From positions 310,001-374,000 of the forward strand of contig JANQRT010000069.1 in NCBI GenBank assembly GCA_028284385.1: 64,000 nucleotides of DNA, written 5' to 3'. The position numbers and the translations under genes are program-made. The notes under the pieces are model-generated. The model was not told the DNA's origin. It made no database searches and worked only from the letters and a program-made list of their open reading frames with translations. Shown in pieces: positions 1 through 8,359 of the stretch (position 1 is the first letter of the stretch; every line of letters begins with the position of its first letter). This stretch comes from Opitutaceae bacterium (lineage in GTDB: Bacteria; Verrucomicrobiota; Verrucomicrobiia; Opitutales; Opitutaceae).

Positions 1-1229
1 CCGAGGGCTTGCGCGGGAACGAGAAATCGACGACTCCAATGCCAAGCGACATACTTCAAGGAACGGACGGTCGAGTGAGACTCCGCTACTGGGTTGAGGG
101 TGAAGCGGCGGAAAAAGCCGTATTGAAAGATTGGGTATCAGTAGACCCTAACAAAGACTTCATTCATCAGTTTCATTTGTCGGGGTTGCACTCCGGCAAA
201 CGCTATCTTTGGGAGATCGAAGCTTGTAAGGCGGAAAGCGATACGGTTACTGATCGCCTCTCGGGAACCTTTCGCACGGCTCCCGCAGACGACCAGTCGG
301 AAGAGATCCGCTTCGTGGTGACAACCTGCCAGGCTGTGAGAAGCATCGACTCGGGAGCGGATGGGCATGTGGCATATCAGCAAATGGCTCGCTTCGATCC
401 CCACTTCTTCGTTCACACGGGAGACATCGTCTACTACGACAAGGAGCCGATTGCCCAAACCGTAGCTCAAGCCAGAGCGAAGTGGAACCTGATGTTCGCC
501 TATGGCCACAATCGTCGATTCCATCAGCAAGTCAGCTCCTATTTCATGAAGGACGACCACGACACCTTGAAGAACGACTGCTGGCCTGGGCAAACCTACG
601 GCGAGCTGACCTTCGCTCAGGGTTTAGATATCTTTCGCGAGCAAGTCCCCATGGGTCGGAAAACCTACCGCACCATACGTTGGGGCAAAGACGTGCAGAT
701 TTGGCTAACCGAGAATCGGGATTTCCGATCTTCGAACAAAGCGATTGATGGGCCCGACAAGACGATATTGGGAGCCGAGCAAAAACAATGGCTCATCGAT
801 ACCATAGCTCAGTCGGATGCTACCTTCAAATTTCTCATTACTCCGGGCCCCATCATTGGTCCGGACAAGCCGGGGAAGGCCGACAATCACGCAAACGATG
901 CCTTCGCCTATGAAGGACAAGAGCTGCGAGACTTCTTAAGCAAGCAAGAGAATACCTTCGTGATTTGCGGAGACCGGCACTGGCAATACTGTTCCCAAGA
1001 TCCTGATACAGGTCTGCTTGAATTGGGTTGCGGCCCTATCAACGATGAACACAACTACGGCGGAAACACGGGATTCAACGAAACCTACCACCGGTTTTTC
1101 AGCGGCAAAGGCGGATTCCTGGGCATAACAGTGACTGGCGACAAAGCTAAGGCCGAATGGTTCACGGCAGACCAATGGAATCCCAATAACAATCGCCCGA
1201 TCGCTCGCCACAAAGAATATCTTCCATAG
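1..1229 (+). CDS. PhoD-like alkaline phosphatase/phosphodiesterase, 5' end cut by window
   Basis: Metallophosphatase of the PhoD family, expected to hydrolyse phosphate mono- or diesters outside the cytoplasm. Counting from the first in-frame TTG (base 9), a PhoD-type beta-sandwich N-domain fills about residues 15-95, followed by the metal-binding motifs HTGD (136-139), KDDHD (181-185) and GDRHW (321-325), which are the Asp/His ligands of this superfamily. The frame is open to the first base of the window and no signal peptide is visible, so the true start, and probably a Tat or Sec signal, lie upstream. The 3' end is complete (TAG at 1227-1229). The next gene is on the same strand 105 nt away, but a palindrome lies between them, so co-transcription is doubtful. 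Confidence 0.85.
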   Translation, partial: EGLRGNEKSTTPMPSDILQGTDGRVRLRYWVEGEAAEKAVLKDWVSVDPNKDFIHQFHLSGLHSGKRYLWEIEACKAESDTVTDRLSGTFRTAPADDQSEEIRFVVTTCQAVRSIDSGADGHVAYQQMARFDPHFFVHTGDIVYYDKEPIAQTVAQARAKWNLMFAYGHNRRFHQQVSSYFMKDDHDTLKNDCWPGQTYGELTFAQGLDIFREQVPMGRKTYRTIRWGKDVQIWLTENRDFRSSNKAIDGPDKTILGAEQKQWLIDTIAQSDATFKFLITPGPIIGPDKPGKADNHANDAFAYEGQELRDFLSKQENTFVICGDRHWQYCSQDPDTGLLELGCGPINDEHNYGGNTGFNETYHRFFSGKGGFLGITVTGDKAKAEWFTADQWNPNNNRPIARHKEYLP

Positions 1230-1265
1230 CTTCAGCTACTGCCCCAAAAGGAGGAACTTGAAGTC

Positions 1266-1285
1266 TCAACTACAATTGTAGTTGA
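1266..1285. promoter_or_regulatory. Perfect 20-bp palindrome with TACA-N2-TGTA core (putative operator)
   Basis: TCAACTACAATTGTAGTTGA is a perfect inverted repeat with no spacer. Its core TACA-AT-TGTA has the form of BlaI/MecI/CopY-family operators. It sits 49 nt upstream of the preferred GTG start of the PQQ-repeat gene, where an operator would act. No BlaI-type regulator is encoded in this window, so the cognate protein is inferred. Confidence 0.5.
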
Positions 1286-1334
1286 CATGCTCGTCTTTAT
1301 CCCAATTCCTTTCACGAAGAAAGGAGTGTGTGTT

Positions 1335-2573
1335 GTGAAAATCGTTCGTTTATTCGTTTCACTGGAGGCTGCGCTTTTTGCGGCCAGCCACCTGCTGGCA
1401 GGCGATTGGCCCACCTTTATGGGTCCAGATGGCGATGCCGTCGTCAAAAACTATCAAGTATCCACAAACTGGAAACAAGAACCTCCCAAAATCATCTGGA
1501 GAAAAAGCCTAGGATCCGGGAACGCCTCTCTGGTGATCGCTAATGGGAGAGCGGTCACCCTAGGGAATGAAGAGGATAAAGACATCGTTTGGTGCTTGGA
1601 TGCCCAGACGGGAGACGCGCTTTGGAAGTTCGAATACGATGAGCCTAAGTTGACCGAATGCGGCGAAATAGGTCCCTCCTCTACCCCAACCATCGATGGC
1701 AATCGAGTGTACACGGTAGGCAATTCAGGCCAACTGTTCTGCCTGGATCTGGCCACGGGAAAACTCGTATGGAAAAAGAACTACATGGACGATCTAGAGG
1801 GCCGGAAGCCGATTTGCGGCTGGGCCGCCTCCCCTCTCATTTCAGGAAACCAACTCATCGTAGATCCTGGCGCTGCTGATGGAGCTATAGCGGCCTTGGA
1901 CAAAAGGACAGGCGAAGTCCTTTGGAAATCGGGAAACGCCAAAGCCGGTTGCGCTACGCCTTTACTATATTCCCATGAAGGCAAGAACGCTCTAGCCTTC
2001 TTCCAAGGCGATAAACTAATAGGCTACAACTTGGATCGCCAGGGAGAAGTTCTCTACGAGTTCACTTGGCGGACCTTCAATTCCTTCAACGCCAGCAAAC
2101 CGAAATACAAGGATGGTCGGATCTTCATCTCGTCAGGCTACGGACAGGGCTATGCAGTAGTCGATCTGACAGGCGAAGAACCCGAGCTCCTGCACCGCAA
2201 TCGCGAGCTGCCGCTTCAATTCCAGAACAGCCTGCTAATCGACGGAGATATCTTAGGGATTTTTGGAGACAATCGAAATGACAGTCAGCTTATTCGTATG
2301 AATATGGATACGGGCGATATTCGATGGAAACTGGACTATCCTGGCAATCGAGGAAACCTGTTGGCGATTGGCGACAAGATTATCGCCATCACCGAAACGG
2401 GTAAAATAGTGCTCGGCAACGCCACCAGAGAGGAGTTCGAGACGCTGGCCGAAATGGAAATTCTCCCTGAAAAGGTTTGGGCTGTTCCAGCCTTCTCGAA
2501 TGGCTACATCTACGTTCGAAATACGGAAGGCGAAACGGTCTGCATAAAACTCCCGTCTCGCCGTGTGTCATAG
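1335..2573 (+). CDS. Secreted PQQ-like beta-propeller repeat protein
   Basis: 412-aa protein built of PQQ-type beta-propeller repeats, with recurring blocks such as CLDAQTGDALWKF, CLDLATGKLVWKK and ALDKRTGEVLWKS (A-x-D-x-x-T-G-x-x-x-W). This is the fold of BamB and of quinoprotein dehydrogenases, but none of the catalytic features of a true quinoprotein alcohol dehydrogenase can be identified, so a structural or binding role is as likely as an enzyme. The GTG start at 1335 is chosen because AAGGAG (1321-1326) lies 8 nt upstream and the product then begins with a signal peptide (VKIVRLF...LLAG). An ATG at 1287 gives 16 extra residues and directly abuts the palindrome, so it is less likely. Confidence 0.75.
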   Translation: MKIVRLFVSLEAALFAASHLLAGDWPTFMGPDGDAVVKNYQVSTNWKQEPPKIIWRKSLGSGNASLVIANGRAVTLGNEEDKDIVWCLDAQTGDALWKFEYDEPKLTECGEIGPSSTPTIDGNRVYTVGNSGQLFCLDLATGKLVWKKNYMDDLEGRKPICGWAASPLISGNQLIVDPGAADGAIAALDKRTGEVLWKSGNAKAGCATPLLYSHEGKNALAFFQGDKLIGYNLDRQGEVLYEFTWRTFNSFNASKPKYKDGRIFISSGYGQGYAVVDLTGEEPELLHRNRELPLQFQNSLLIDGDILGIFGDNRNDSQLIRMNMDTGDIRWKLDYPGNRGNLLAIGDKIIAITETGKIVLGNATREEFETLAEMEILPEKVWAVPAFSNGYIYVRNTEGETVCIKLPSRRVS

Positions 2574-2632
2574 ATTGTACCTCTAGATTGAATACTAAAT
2601 GAAACCTCGATTCGTTCGGATCGAAAAGCGTA

Positions 2633-3655
2633 TTAGGCTTCAGGCGGAGAACTCCCTATAAAACGCTCCATGGCTTCTTGGTAGTCTTGTCGCTTCTTCT
2701 CGCGGATCTCTTTCATGGCCTGACGTTTTTCTTCCTGCAGTTCTTCGGCAGTCCTCTCTTTGCGATCCTCGATGACTGCAAATCGCTCTTTAGCCAACCG
2801 AAGGGCAAATTTATCCTTTTCCTCCCATATGATTCTCTGCAACAGGATAAGATCGTCAAGGAGCTCAATAGCGGTGGCTCTTACCATGTAGTTTTCATCT
2901 TTAACAGCAATAGTATCTAACATTCGGGAGCCTTCCAATCGTGTCACAGCCTCTCTCCTGATCGAACTGTTGTCGTGATTAAGATCCTTATGGATGGCAT
3001 CCGCCTCAAGCTGGGCCAAAGAGCGTATATCCTGACTTCGGGCACTGCGCGCGATGCCTTCCAAGGCGGCTAAACTCAAATGGTCGAACAGGCCATCAAG
3101 CAAATCGCGATGATTTACCGAGGCGGCCAAGAAACGATCATCAGGGTCACGCGACATCGCGGTCCTTTGGAATTCAGTATCCCAGCCAGCCCTTATCGCT
3201 TCAGGGAGAAATTCCAACTCGATCCAAACCGAAACCCGCTCTCCATTAAGGGTAAAACTGCCAGGAGCTCCCAGATTCTTGTAGCTTTCCCAAGTTTTCT
3301 TCCACTCGACCTCGAAGAATACGAGATCTCCAGTCTCCCGCTTTAAGGATTGCGCTTCAAGATGAGGAAGGAGCAGTATCAATTCCGCAGCAATTCGATG
3401 TCGATGTTCGTCGGGAACTTCGGAAACATAGCCCAGGATAGACGCAGCGAAACCTGTATCCAGATTTAAATGATCCAATCGCTTTAAAACGGCAGCTCGT
3501 ACTTCGAGATCCTGGTCTCCCACAGCGATTTCCAAAAGCGTCTCTGCATCGGAAAGTTTCTCCACCGCTTTGACGCGCTGACGCCAATCCTCGCTGTCCA
3601 ACTTGGGACCGCAACCTACCAAGAGTAGGGCAAGCAATAAGGCCCATTTCTTCAT
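2633..3655 (-). CDS. HEAT-repeat-like lipoprotein
   Basis: 340-aa predicted lipoprotein. It starts MKKWALLLALLLVGCG, a lipoprotein signal with the lipobox LVGC. The body carries HEAT/armadillo-like helical pairs (for example VKAVEKLSDAETLLEIAVGD and VRAAVLKRLDHLNL), and the last ~45 residues are a highly charged, probably coiled-coil helix rich in KER. A start 14 codons upstream is possible, but it would put a polar stretch before the signal. It converges with the PQQ-repeat gene (59-nt gap). The specific role is unknown; such proteins usually scaffold partners at the membrane. Confidence 0.65.
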   Translation of the reverse strand: MKKWALLLALLLVGCGPKLDSEDWRQRVKAVEKLSDAETLLEIAVGDQDLEVRAAVLKRLDHLNLDTGFAASILGYVSEVPDEHRHRIAAELILLLPHLEAQSLKRETGDLVFFEVEWKKTWESYKNLGAPGSFTLNGERVSVWIELEFLPEAIRAGWDTEFQRTAMSRDPDDRFLAASVNHRDLLDGLFDHLSLAALEGIARSARSQDIRSLAQLEADAIHKDLNHDNSSIRREAVTRLEGSRMLDTIAVKDENYMVRATAIELLDDLILLQRIIWEEKDKFALRLAKERFAVIEDRKERTAEELQEEKRQAMKEIREKKRQDYQEAMERFIGSSPPEA

Positions 3656-3749
3656 TTTATGAATTATATTTGAATAACCGAAACGGGTCAACCACACGAT
3701 GCATGTATTTCATCGGAACTCCAAACCCCTCGCCAAGAGCTGGGTTCCC

Positions 3750-3995
3750 TTAGAGGTTGAATCGGAAACCAGAGAGAATAGCCCACGGGTCGTGCTTGTA
3801 GCTGAAGGGGCGAGGGATAATCCCTTCGTGACTCTCTTCCTCGTATTCCTTAAGAAGGTTCTTCCAGTCAACGAAAGCGGTAACTCGATTGCTAAATTCT
3901 AATTCTATTTTGAAGTTTAGCCATAGAAAATTGGATAGCAAGCGTTCTCGAGTATCTTTAATATGAATACGTAAAACGACTACTGGCGGAACTTG
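3750..3995 (-). pseudogene. Remnant: C-terminal end of a TonB-dependent receptor
   Basis: Reading leftward on the minus strand from an in-frame stop at 3998-3996 gives about 80 codons that resemble the last beta-strands of a TonB-dependent receptor: alternating polar/apolar strands, the 'xFVDWKNLLKEY' strand-turn (compare the usual VDVRNLxNxxY), a proline-rich turn IIPRPFSYKHDPW, and the terminal strand AILSGFRFNL ending in an aromatic-x-x motif just before the stop at 3752-3750. No plug or upstream barrel is found on the minus strand between 3998 and 4345. This is a decayed 3' fragment. It differs from the C-termini of the three intact receptors in the window, so it is not a recent copy of any of them. 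Confidence 0.55.
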
Positions 3996-4345
3996 TTACT
4001 AAAAGCGAAGACCGAGCCAAAAAAATTCCACATCTGAGTACACGATCCTCTTTCAAGAACGCGAGAGAAGGTTCCACCGCTTTGCCTTGCAGCTACAGCT
4101 AGCACGCCATTTCCCCCAATCGAGGGATTGCTGAATAGGACGGTAAAGCATAGACTGAGGTACTGTAGATGGCCGTCGCTTGCCGTCTTTCTCCTTGACC
4201 GCCTTATGCACTCGCTCCGCCCCGATCCCCTTGTTTTGCGACCGGCATTGTCCATTCCGTCAGAACACGTGAATCGATCAGCCAGCGATTTCCTGCAGCT
4301 CGGTTCGAGAGTCGCATTCCAGAACCTAACAAACCATCAAAGAAT
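3996..4345. other. Non-coding stretch before the TonB receptor
   Basis: The 350 bases between the receptor remnant and the next start carry no convincing gene. The short open frames here are of odd composition and match no family I know. The promoter of the downstream receptor is expected here, but I cannot point to a clear -35/-10 pair. Confidence 0.5.
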
Positions 4346-7300
4346 ATGAAAACGCAACCCACGCGAAGGAGCGTTCGCGCTCGATTCATGCCGAAGGCAA
4401 TGACCATTCTCGGCATCTCCGCTATCGCGACCCAACTGGCTTTGGGACAAGATGAAGTAGAAGACGAAGAAGTCTTCGAGCTCTCTCCTTTCGAAGTGAG
4501 CGCCGATAAGAACGAAGGCTATCGTGCAACCTCTTCGCTAGCCGGTTCTCGGCTCAATACCTCGCTTAAAGACGTCGCCTCCGCGATTGGCGTAGTGACC
4601 GAAGAGTTCCTCAAAGACACCGCATCCAACGATTTGCAGGACATTCTCGTCTACCAGACGAATTCCGAAGTCTCCGGCATTGGCGGCAACTACTATGGAA
4701 CCAACGCCGACGACGGTGGCTACCGCAACGAAATGCTGGTCAATCCCCAAAGAGGCACCCGCATGCGTGGCCTTAATCAAGCGGATATCACACGCAATTT
4801 CTATACTTCTAACATACCGACCAACGCCTACAACACCTCGCGTGTCGATATCCAGCGCGGACCCAATTCCATTCTCTTCGGCCTGGGCAGCCCTGCAGGT
4901 ATCATCAACGGTTCGGCTAAAGACCCTTACCTGAATGACTTTGGCGGCGCGATTGAAGTAGGCTTGAGCAGCTACGGCTCGCATCGCCAGGTGGTTGACG
5001 TCAGCAAGCCACTCATCGAGGACACGCTAGCCGTGCGCATCATCGGCATGAACGACGAGAAGAAGTACCGCCAGGACTTCACTTTCAACAACGACCGTCG
5101 AATCTACGGAGCTCTTCGCTGGCAGCCAAAACTCGCCGACCACATCTTCACGCAAATCGATGTGCGGGGCGAATACGGCGACATCAAATCGAATCGTCCC
5201 GTCTCGGTCACGGCAGCCGACTTTATCACTAATTGGTGGGATCCAGTCGGACAACGCCTCATGTACGAACCGCTCCGCAGCAACGGTCGACCGCAAGATC
5301 CTGATCTCACGCGGATCGAGGAACTACGGCACTATTTCGCAGGCGCCCCAGGACGCTCCTGGTGGAATGGCACTCCGGCCACTATCTTCCAAGACCCTGC
5401 TTCAGGTGTCGTAGGAAATGGAACGATCGACGCTTATCGTCAGCGGGATGGTCAACCTTGGGGTGGCTTGAGCGGAGTCACCAACCCTAACATGGACGAG
5501 GGAGGCCCAGGCGCCTGGAATAAGAACACGGCCGCCTATTACGCGGGCAACCCTATCATCAGCCAGCTCATCAACAACTACGAGAGTTCGACCGGCGAAA
5601 CCTTCAGTGGATTCGGAGCAGGTCTCTGGCCGGTGCAAATGATCTTGGACGGTCCGCTCGCCTTTATCGACAAGACCATTCAGGGTCCCAACAAGAGCGA
5701 GTACAATAAGTTCGATTCATTCGAACTCGACCTCTCTCAAACCTACTTCAACGGCAAACTCGGGCTGAATCTTGGCTACTACAACGAGACCTACGAGTCT
5801 GGTCGCCGCAACTTGATCAATACCAACCGCGTGACCGTCGATGTGAATGCAAACCTTCGAGGAGGCTACTCCAATCCTGACGTAGGTCGTCCTGCGGTTT
5901 ATGGCGGCAACGACGGTCGCGACGCCGAAAACACGGTTGAGACCTTCCGCGCCACAGCTTTCTACAAGTTCAACCCCGGTGAAGCGCTGAAGAGCGATTT
6001 CCTTGGCAAAATCTTCGGAGAGCAAACCTTCACCGCCGTATACTCTGACCAAAGAAAGGAAGACTTCGGCGTAAACTTCAATCTGTACGCCTGGGATGCG
6101 GAAACCTACGGACAGGTCTTCAATGGTAGCACCCGCTATGCTGGCACTTGGGGCGTTCACTATCTCGGCGACGATCTAAGACAGTACTCTACCTTTGATT
6201 CCGTTCCCTACAGCGCGGTGCCTGGCATCACGGCAGTCCGCGATCCCGGCAGCGTCAACAACGTGCTTTCCTTCGACAATGCGGACACCAGAACCTGGCG
6301 TACGGCAAACTCGGGCATTCGCAACTACATCGATGACAGAGATAGGCTCTACACCGGTGGTAACCAGGGCTTCGATACTACCGAATCCCTCTCGCTCGTC
6401 TGGCAAGGCCGCCTGTTCAACGAAGCCCTTGTCCCCCTCTTCGGTTGGCGCGAAGACGATTACGAGCGTTGGGACAAGTCCAGCGCTCTTCCGCGCGACG
6501 ATTACAACGTCGTTCTGCCTTTCAGCTCAGACTGGAATTATGACGGCATAGAACCGATTGTCGCCAAAGCGCAGCGCCGCACTTGGGGCTTGGTGCTTCA
6601 CGCGGATCGCTTGCTTCAGAACTTCGGAGCCGAGATGCCCGGCGGTATAGAACTGAGCTTCTTCTACAACGATTCGAACAGCTTCCGCCCTGCCGAAGTC
6701 GGTGTTGATAATTTCGGCAACAAGCTTCCCTCGCCTTCCGGTGAAACTCAGGACTACGGCTTCCGCATCGGAGCCTTCGAGGGCAAGATGGAGCTCCGCG
6801 CTACTTGGTACGAAACTACTCAGAAGAACACCACCGTCAGTGATCCCTCGGGTATGCGATTCTGGTCCAAAGGCGCCGTCGTCAGAACGATCAGCGCTTT
6901 GGCCAAGGAAACCTGGGGATCCGGTCCGCATCGCAATCAGACCGCTCCCGAATGGCTCGTCAACGACTGGTTTCTTGGCGGCAACTATGACCAAAGCGTA
7001 GCCAATCAGCCAATACCTGAAGACTGGCGCGACCAGCTGGGTACGCTCGTGAACCAGCCGCTACGCATCCGCAGCGCCGCTGTGGAAGGGTCTCCTAACT
7101 ATATCGCGGAAGGTACTATAAATCCCGATACAGGATCGCCCTACCTCTCGCCTTACCTCACCGATGAGGAGATTGAGTACCGCAAAGCATGGTTCGACGC
7201 TCGCAGCGACGAACAATGGTTCGGTCCGCTCGATCGCGACTGGGTCGCGGCCAAGGAATTCCAGAAGGTGCAGGACGACTGGCGTATTTGGGGAGAAAAT

Positions 7301-8059
7301 ACACCTGCTGGGCAACTGCTGACTAACGATCTCGTTTCCAAAGGCGTGGAAATCGAAATCACCGCCAATCCGAACGAAAGATGGCGCATGACCTTCAATG
7401 CTTCCCGCAACGAAGCCACCCGCACCAACATTCTGCCGGACTGGGCCGATTTCGTGGAAGCCAACAAGAGCCTCTGGTTTGATGGCTACAACAACAACCC
7501 GGGTGGCATCAGCGCTCTGAATTATTGGACCATCGACGGTTTTGCCGATATTCGTCACTGGACTGGCGAGCAGAACTACGGCTCCGCCCAGGAAACTTTC
7601 GGCGGTCGCATCATGCAGAACGTCTACGCTCCCTACTTGAACCTCATCTCCGGAGAGGGTCAGGGGGTTAACGAACTCCGCAAGTGGCGCTACAACTTCG
7701 TGACCAACTACCAGTTCGCCGAAGACGGTCCCTTGAAGAACATCAACGTAGGCGGAGCTGTTCGCTGGCAGGATAAGGCCGCCATCGGCTACTACCCGAA
7801 GTTCCAGGAGGAAGCCCAGATCTGGGTCACCGATGTAAGCCGTCCGATTTTCGGCCCAAGCGAAGCTAACTACGACGCCTGGATCGGCTACCAGACAAGA
7901 TGGAAGGATAAGATCGACTACCGTGTTCAGCTAAACGTTCGCAACCTCTTCGCGGACGACGACATGATTCCAATCCTAGCCAATCCGGATGGCACAACTG
8001 CCCAGATACGTATCCCAGCTGAGACTACCTGGACGCTTTCCAACACCTTCAGTTTCTGA
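4346..8059 (+). CDS. TonB-dependent receptor, Opitutia-type, large (SusC-like size)
   Basis: 1237-aa outer-membrane receptor for energised uptake of a large ligand, presumably glycan fragments. A signal peptide covers residues ~1-35 (positive start, then ILGISAIATQLALGQ). An acidic stretch and the VFELSPFEVSA motif come before the plug (about 55-200: SRLNTSLKDVA, FLKDTASNDLQDIL, then VDIQRGPNSILFGLGSPAG, the usual 'RGPxSxLxGxGxxxG' plug end). A 22-strand barrel fills the rest and ends with the aromatic terminal strand TWTLSNTFSF. There is no STN signalling domain. It is paralogous to the receptor at 54.2-57.5 kb, with the same plug start and the same C-terminal 'ANPDGT...RIPAE' stretch. A terminator follows directly, so it is transcribed alone. 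No SusD-like partner is adjacent. Confidence 0.93.
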   Translation: MKTQPTRRSVRARFMPKAMTILGISAIATQLALGQDEVEDEEVFELSPFEVSADKNEGYRATSSLAGSRLNTSLKDVASAIGVVTEEFLKDTASNDLQDILVYQTNSEVSGIGGNYYGTNADDGGYRNEMLVNPQRGTRMRGLNQADITRNFYTSNIPTNAYNTSRVDIQRGPNSILFGLGSPAGIINGSAKDPYLNDFGGAIEVGLSSYGSHRQVVDVSKPLIEDTLAVRIIGMNDEKKYRQDFTFNNDRRIYGALRWQPKLADHIFTQIDVRGEYGDIKSNRPVSVTAADFITNWWDPVGQRLMYEPLRSNGRPQDPDLTRIEELRHYFAGAPGRSWWNGTPATIFQDPASGVVGNGTIDAYRQRDGQPWGGLSGVTNPNMDEGGPGAWNKNTAAYYAGNPIISQLINNYESSTGETFSGFGAGLWPVQMILDGPLAFIDKTIQGPNKSEYNKFDSFELDLSQTYFNGKLGLNLGYYNETYESGRRNLINTNRVTVDVNANLRGGYSNPDVGRPAVYGGNDGRDAENTVETFRATAFYKFNPGEALKSDFLGKIFGEQTFTAVYSDQRKEDFGVNFNLYAWDAETYGQVFNGSTRYAGTWGVHYLGDDLRQYSTFDSVPYSAVPGITAVRDPGSVNNVLSFDNADTRTWRTANSGIRNYIDDRDRLYTGGNQGFDTTESLSLVWQGRLFNEALVPLFGWREDDYERWDKSSALPRDDYNVVLPFSSDWNYDGIEPIVAKAQRRTWGLVLHADRLLQNFGAEMPGGIELSFFYNDSNSFRPAEVGVDNFGNKLPSPSGETQDYGFRIGAFEGKMELRATWYETTQKNTTVSDPSGMRFWSKGAVVRTISALAKETWGSGPHRNQTAPEWLVNDWFLGGNYDQSVANQPIPEDWRDQLGTLVNQPLRIRSAAVEGSPNYIAEGTINPDTGSPYLSPYLTDEEIEYRKAWFDARSDEQWFGPLDRDWVAAKEFQKVQDDWRIWGENTPAGQLLTNDLVSKGVEIEITANPNERWRMTFNASRNEATRTNILPDWADFVEANKSLWFDGYNNNPGGISALNYWTIDGFADIRHWTGEQNYGSAQETFGGRIMQNVYAPYLNLISGEGQGVNELRKWRYNFVTNYQFAEDGPLKNINVGGAVRWQDKAAIGYYPKFQEEAQIWVTDVSRPIFGPSEANYDAWIGYQTRWKDKIDYRVQLNVRNLFADDDMIPILANPDGTTAQIRIPAETTWTLSNTFSF

Positions 8060-8089
8060 ACGCAGAAGACAATTTGGTTCAAAACCGAC

Positions 8090-8124
8090 AGCGAGCCTCC
8101 CGAAAAGGAGGCTCGCTTTTTTTT
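8090..8124 (+). terminator. Rho-independent terminator after the TonB receptor
   Basis: An 11-bp perfect stem (8090-8100 pairing with 8107-8117), GC-rich and with a 6-nt loop CGAAAA, is followed by a run of eight T. It begins 30 nt past the stop codon of the receptor. Confidence 0.92.
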
Positions 8125-8212
8125 AAAGGTAGAGGGCGGCATCGCCGAGGCCGCCGTCAATCCATGATCCGCTTGGCGTCGTTCGCGCTACGGCAACACG
8201 CCTGTTCCCGCT

Positions 8213-8271
8213 GGAGTTCCGCCTTCAGGCGGTAATCAATCGCCCTACAAACCGGCTAAAGCCGGAACTCC
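8213..8271. repeat. REP-like doublet: two head-to-head 20-nt palindromic units
   Basis: Unit 1 (8213-8232) reads GGAGTTCCGCCTTCAGGCGG. Unit 2 (8252-8271), read on the other strand, is GGAGTTCCGGCTTTAGCCGG. Each unit is a short GGAGTT arm plus a 5-bp hairpin with a 4-nt loop. They differ at only three positions, and two of those (10 and 17) are a compensatory C-G to G-C swap in the stem. The inverted arrangement with 19 nt between units is that of bacterial REP/BIME elements. A third, decayed unit lies at 11252-11271. The rest of the 8125-8359 gap shows only GC-rich sequence and the upstream region of the kinase gene. Confidence 0.7.
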
Positions 8272-8359
8272 AACTTGCTCGACCCCTTATCTTCTCCGCT
8301 TGCGTCGCATAAAAATTATAAATTATAAATTTGCTCCCATCCACGAAGCTCTCACCCCG

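Noticed and set aside
1287..1334. ATG start at 1287 for the PQQ-repeat protein
   Set aside because: It abuts the palindrome and lacks a ribosome-binding site, while the GTG at 1335 has AAGGAG at ideal spacing and begins a signal peptide.
3980..4255. 91-codon minus-strand frame beside the receptor remnant
   Set aside because: Composition is not protein-like, no motif or ribosome-binding site, and it does not continue the receptor remnant.
5717..6160. Long antisense frames inside the TonB receptor genes
   Set aside because: These are mirror frames caused by codon bias of the real genes; none has a domain.
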